A DNA stretch of 6,869 bases from an uncultured Collinsella sp. (GTDB lineage Bacteria > Actinomycetota > Coriobacteriia > Coriobacteriales > Coriobacteriaceae), in NCBI GenBank assembly GCA_902463875.1, contig CABQHR010000096.1:1-6869 (forward strand), read 5' to 3'. Positions 4,912 to 6,869 of this stretch are shown in pieces. Each line of letters opens with the position of its first letter. Positions within the stretch are counted from its first letter, which is position 1. The translations under genes and the position numbers were made by a program. The notes below the pieces were generated by a model. It saw only the letters and a list, made by a program, of their open reading frames with translations. It was not told where the DNA came from and ran no database searches.

Positions 4912-5946
4912 TTACCAGATTCCCAGCACGTGCTGCATCCCCAAACTCATGCACGCAATGCCAATCCAGCAGCAAAAGCCCAACGCGATGGGCTTGCCGC
5001 CCTTTTTGACCAGCTCGACGATATCGGTATTAAAGCCAACAGCCGCCATGGCCATCACGATAAAGAACTTCGACAGCTCCTTGATGGGCGCCGTGATGGA
5101 CACGGGAAGCTGAAGCACCGTGGTGATTACGCTCGCCAGCACAAAGAACAGCACAAACATGGGAAACGCGCGTTTAAGCGAGAACGTGCTTTTGGCGTCG
5201 CCGCCGGCCTTGCGCGCCAGATGCATCTGCCAGCATGCGAGGACCAACGTGATGGGAATAATGGCCAGCGTCCTGGTGAGCTTGACCACCGTAGCGCTCT
5301 CGAGCACATTGGCGCCGGGATGCATGCTGTCCCAAGCGCTCGCCGCAGCCGTTACGGACGAGGTGTCATTGATGGCGGTGCCGGCAAACAGGCCAAAGCC
5401 CTCGTTGGTCAGCCCGAGCATACCGCCGAGCGTTGGAAACACGAGCGCCGCGATAACGTTAAACAGGAAGATGACCGAAATAGCCTGGGCAATCTCGCGA
5501 TCGTCGGCATCGATGACGGGCGCGGTAGCGGCGATGGCTGAACCGCCGCAAATCGACGAACCCACACCCACAAGCGTCGCGATCTTACCCGGCACGTTCA
5601 TAACGCGGCAGAGCACAAAGGCGATGACAAGCGAGGTCGAGATCGTCGCCACGATAATCGGCAGCGACTGGGCGCCCTTGGACAGAATCTGGGAGAGGTT
5701 CATGCCAAAGCCAAGCAGGATAACCGCGTACTGCAAGACTTTTTTAGACGTATAGGTGACACCGGCGGCGAGCTGTTCGCGATGATTCTTGGGAAAGACG
5801 AGCGCCAGAACCATGCCAAAGAGGATGGCGAATACCGGCCCACCGACCACCTCAATCTGTTTGCCGAGCAGCGTTGCGGGGATAGCGATGATCAGGCAGA
5901 ACAAGACGCCCTTCCAGCGCTCGCGTACGATATTCGCCAGTTGCAT
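4912..5946 (-). CDS. yeiH: YeiH-family (UPF0324) putative sulfate exporter
   Basis: This 344-aa integral membrane protein matches the YeiH/UPF0324 family in length and signature stretches: LVGVGSSICGGSAIAATAP (125-143), AGTAINDTSSVTAA (188-201), VVKLTRTLAIIPI (220-232) and a C-terminal MAAVGFNTDI (300-309). About ten hydrophobic segments are visible, including 13-29, 36-51, 70-86, 95-113, 155-172, 226-240, 262-280, 293-305 and 319-340. The family is annotated as putative sulfate exporters, though transport has been shown for few members and the substrate here is uncertain. The start at 5946 has an AGAAGGAA ribosome binding site ending about 6 bases upstream. The gene diverges from a GntR-type regulator, where many relatives elsewhere sit beside a LysR-type one. 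No terminator with a U run follows; the first structure after the stop is the long inverted repeat at 4795-4859. Confidence 0.93.
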   Translation of the reverse strand: MQLANIVRERWKGVLFCLIIAIPATLLGKQIEVVGGPVFAILFGMVLALVFPKNHREQLAAGVTYTSKKVLQYAVILLGFGMNLSQILSKGAQSLPIIVATISTSLVIAFVLCRVMNVPGKIATLVGVGSSICGGSAIAATAPVIDADDREIAQAISVIFLFNVIAALVFPTLGGMLGLTNEGFGLFAGTAINDTSSVTAAASAWDSMHPGANVLESATVVKLTRTLAIIPITLVLACWQMHLARKAGGDAKSTFSLKRAFPMFVLFFVLASVITTVLQLPVSITAPIKELSKFFIVMAMAAVGFNTDIVELVKKGGKPIALGFCCWIGIACMSLGMQHVLGIW

Positions 5947-6139
5947 ATGGGATTCCTTCTTTCTATTTCACGTTTGCGACGGCTTATGATACGGCAACAT
6001 TGGGCATAGCCTTGCGCAAATACAGACTAAGATGCCGCAATAGTTCTCGGGCGACAGCCGAATTACCCTCCGCGGAGAGCTGATTCGCGGCATAATTAAC
6101 AACTGACATATGAGTTTGATAGAACAGTTGCGAGGCGCT
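5947..6139. promoter_or_regulatory. Divergent yeiH / GntR intergenic control region
   Basis: This region carries several symmetrical elements: TTGCGCAA (6012-6019); ATGCCGC (6032-6038) with GCGGCAT (6087-6093), 48 bp apart; an imperfect repeat TTCTCGG/CCGAA at 6044-6062; and the 10-bp palindrome CTCCGCGGAG (6068-6077). On the minus strand TATCAT (five of six to the -10 consensus) lies at 5987-5992 without a good -35. On the plus strand CATAAT (6091-6096) could be a -10 for the GntR gene. The palindromes are candidate GntR operators; assignment is inference. Confidence 0.4.
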
Positions 6140-6841
6140 ATGGAAGAATCGATGCACGTCGGCGAGCAAGAAACAAGCCTACAAGACCAGTCCTACCACA
6201 CCATTCGACGCAAAATCGTCTACCTGGACTACAAGCCGGGCGAAAAGCTCGGCGTCAAGCAGCTTTGCGACGACCTGGATATGGGGCGCACCCCTGTGCG
6301 CGAGGCTCTGGTGCGTCTGGCGCAAGAGGGCCTGGTGCGTACCGTGCCCCAAAGTGGCACCTATGTCTCACCCATCAACCTCACCCTTGCCGAGAGTGCC
6401 TGCTACATTCGCGAGCATCTGGAAAAGCAGGTGATCGTGGAGTGCTGTGCGCGCGCCACGTCGGCCGGCATCGAGCAGCTCGACCGCGCCATCGCGCTGC
6501 AGGAAAAGGCCATGGCCGAAGAGGATCGCATCGGCTTCTTTTTGAGCGACAACCTCATGCATCACATGATTTTTAGCATCGCATGTCGCAGCACCGTGTG
6601 GTCGTGGCTCGAAGAGACCAATGCCGACCTGGAGCGCTTCCGCTGGCTGCGCGCCGCCACGCAGGTTCTCGACAATCAGGACATCGTGAACGAGCACAAG
6701 CAGATTCGCCGCGCTATCGCCGGTCGCGACCCCATCGAAGCGAGCTTTTTGGTCAGCAAGCACCTGCACATGATGTTCCGCAACCAAACCGAGGTTCTGG
6801 ACCAGTTCCCCGAGTACTTCGAGACCAGCAAGCTCCGCTAA
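6140..6841 (+). CDS. GntR-family transcriptional regulator, FCD (FadR-type) subfamily
   Basis: The protein is 233 aa from the ATG at 6140; the frame is open to an ATG at 6110, which has no ribosome binding site, whereas GAGG lies 4 bases before 6140 and GGAAG 5 bases before a further ATG at 6152. Numbering from 6140, the winged helix-turn-helix spans about 17-80: the IRRKIVYLDYKPGEKL helix entry, recognition part MGRTPVREALVRLAQEGLV and wing QSGTYVSPINL are textbook GntR. The rest is an all-helical FCD ligand domain in which the usual metal-binding set can be picked out: Asp137 and His141 (SDNLMHH), His186 (NEHKQI) and His208 (SKHLH). Such proteins commonly sense carboxylic acids through the metal. 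Location divergent from yeiH suggests it controls yeiH and itself. It may also be the first gene of an operon running off the right edge. Confidence 0.92.
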   Translation: MEESMHVGEQETSLQDQSYHTIRRKIVYLDYKPGEKLGVKQLCDDLDMGRTPVREALVRLAQEGLVRTVPQSGTYVSPINLTLAESACYIREHLEKQVIVECCARATSAGIEQLDRAIALQEKAMAEEDRIGFFLSDNLMHHMIFSIACRSTVWSWLEETNADLERFRWLRAATQVLDNQDIVNEHKQIRRAIAGRDPIEASFLVSKHLHMMFRNQTEVLDQFPEYFETSKLR

Positions 6842-6858
6842 CCTGCCAAAACCACCAC

Positions 6859-6865
6859 AAAGGGG
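6859..6865 (+). promoter_or_regulatory. Possible ribosome binding site of the next gene
   Basis: AAAGGGG lies 17 bases after the GntR stop and 4 bases before the window edge. The position and sequence suit a start codon just beyond position 6869, which would make a short-spaced operon with the GntR gene. No start codon is visible here. Confidence 0.3.
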
Positions 6866-6869
6866 ACAG

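Noticed and set aside
4930..5755. Plus-strand open frames of 203 and 211 aa opposite yeiH
   Set aside because: Both are antisense to a clear YeiH-family gene, have no start signals and give compositionally biased products.
5984..6169. 61-aa minus-strand open frame in the yeiH/GntR intergenic region
   Set aside because: It overlaps the GntR start and the palindromes, has no ribosome binding site and no recognisable features; a leader peptide cannot be supported.

Overview
The window looks like chromosomal DNA from a high-GC, anaerobic, Gram-positive-type bacterium. A Coriobacteriia member such as Collinsella fits best, judging from GC-rich codon use, purine-rich ribosome binding sites, a MarR plus ABC-exporter operon, and a Fis-type regulator built on a decayed enhancer-binding-protein scaffold. 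This assignment is inference; no rRNA or marker gene is present. I see no mobile element, CRISPR array, tRNA or rRNA.

Region 1 (1-1560, minus strand) is an efflux operon. A MarR regulator (938-1438) overlaps by one base (TAATG) the start of an ABC exporter (1-938), which runs off the left edge. Upstream lies a candidate promoter with two near-identical 18-bp operator-like sites 35 bp apart, one between -35 and -10 and one just downstream of -10. This is the layout expected for autorepression.

Region 2 (1558-2767) holds a 96-aa protein of unknown function on the minus strand, with an ideal ribosome binding site and its own intrinsic terminator. Diverging from it is a small FMN-dependent nitroreductase on the plus strand (2205-2726). 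The 294 bp between the two genes carry an 11-bp inverted repeat and a third related copy. The nitroreductase ends at a 10-bp hairpin shared with the convergent gene downstream.

Region 3 (2768-4911, minus strand) pairs a Fis-type regulator (3428-4645) with a downstream 191-aa single-pass membrane protein of unknown function (2768-3343). The regulator resembles sigma-54 activators but lacks the GAFTGA loop and has altered Walker A and B motifs. The 266 bp upstream of the regulator are the most structured part of the window: a long inverted repeat with 19/20-nt arms, an adjoining GC-rich hairpin, and a 12-bp hairpin just before the regulator's ribosome binding site.

Region 4 (4912-6869) has a YeiH-family (UPF0324) membrane protein on the minus strand, divergent from an FCD-type GntR regulator on the plus strand. 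The shared intergenic region contains several palindromes. The GntR protein probably controls itself and/or yeiH. The window ends with a purine-rich run that may be the ribosome binding site of the next gene.
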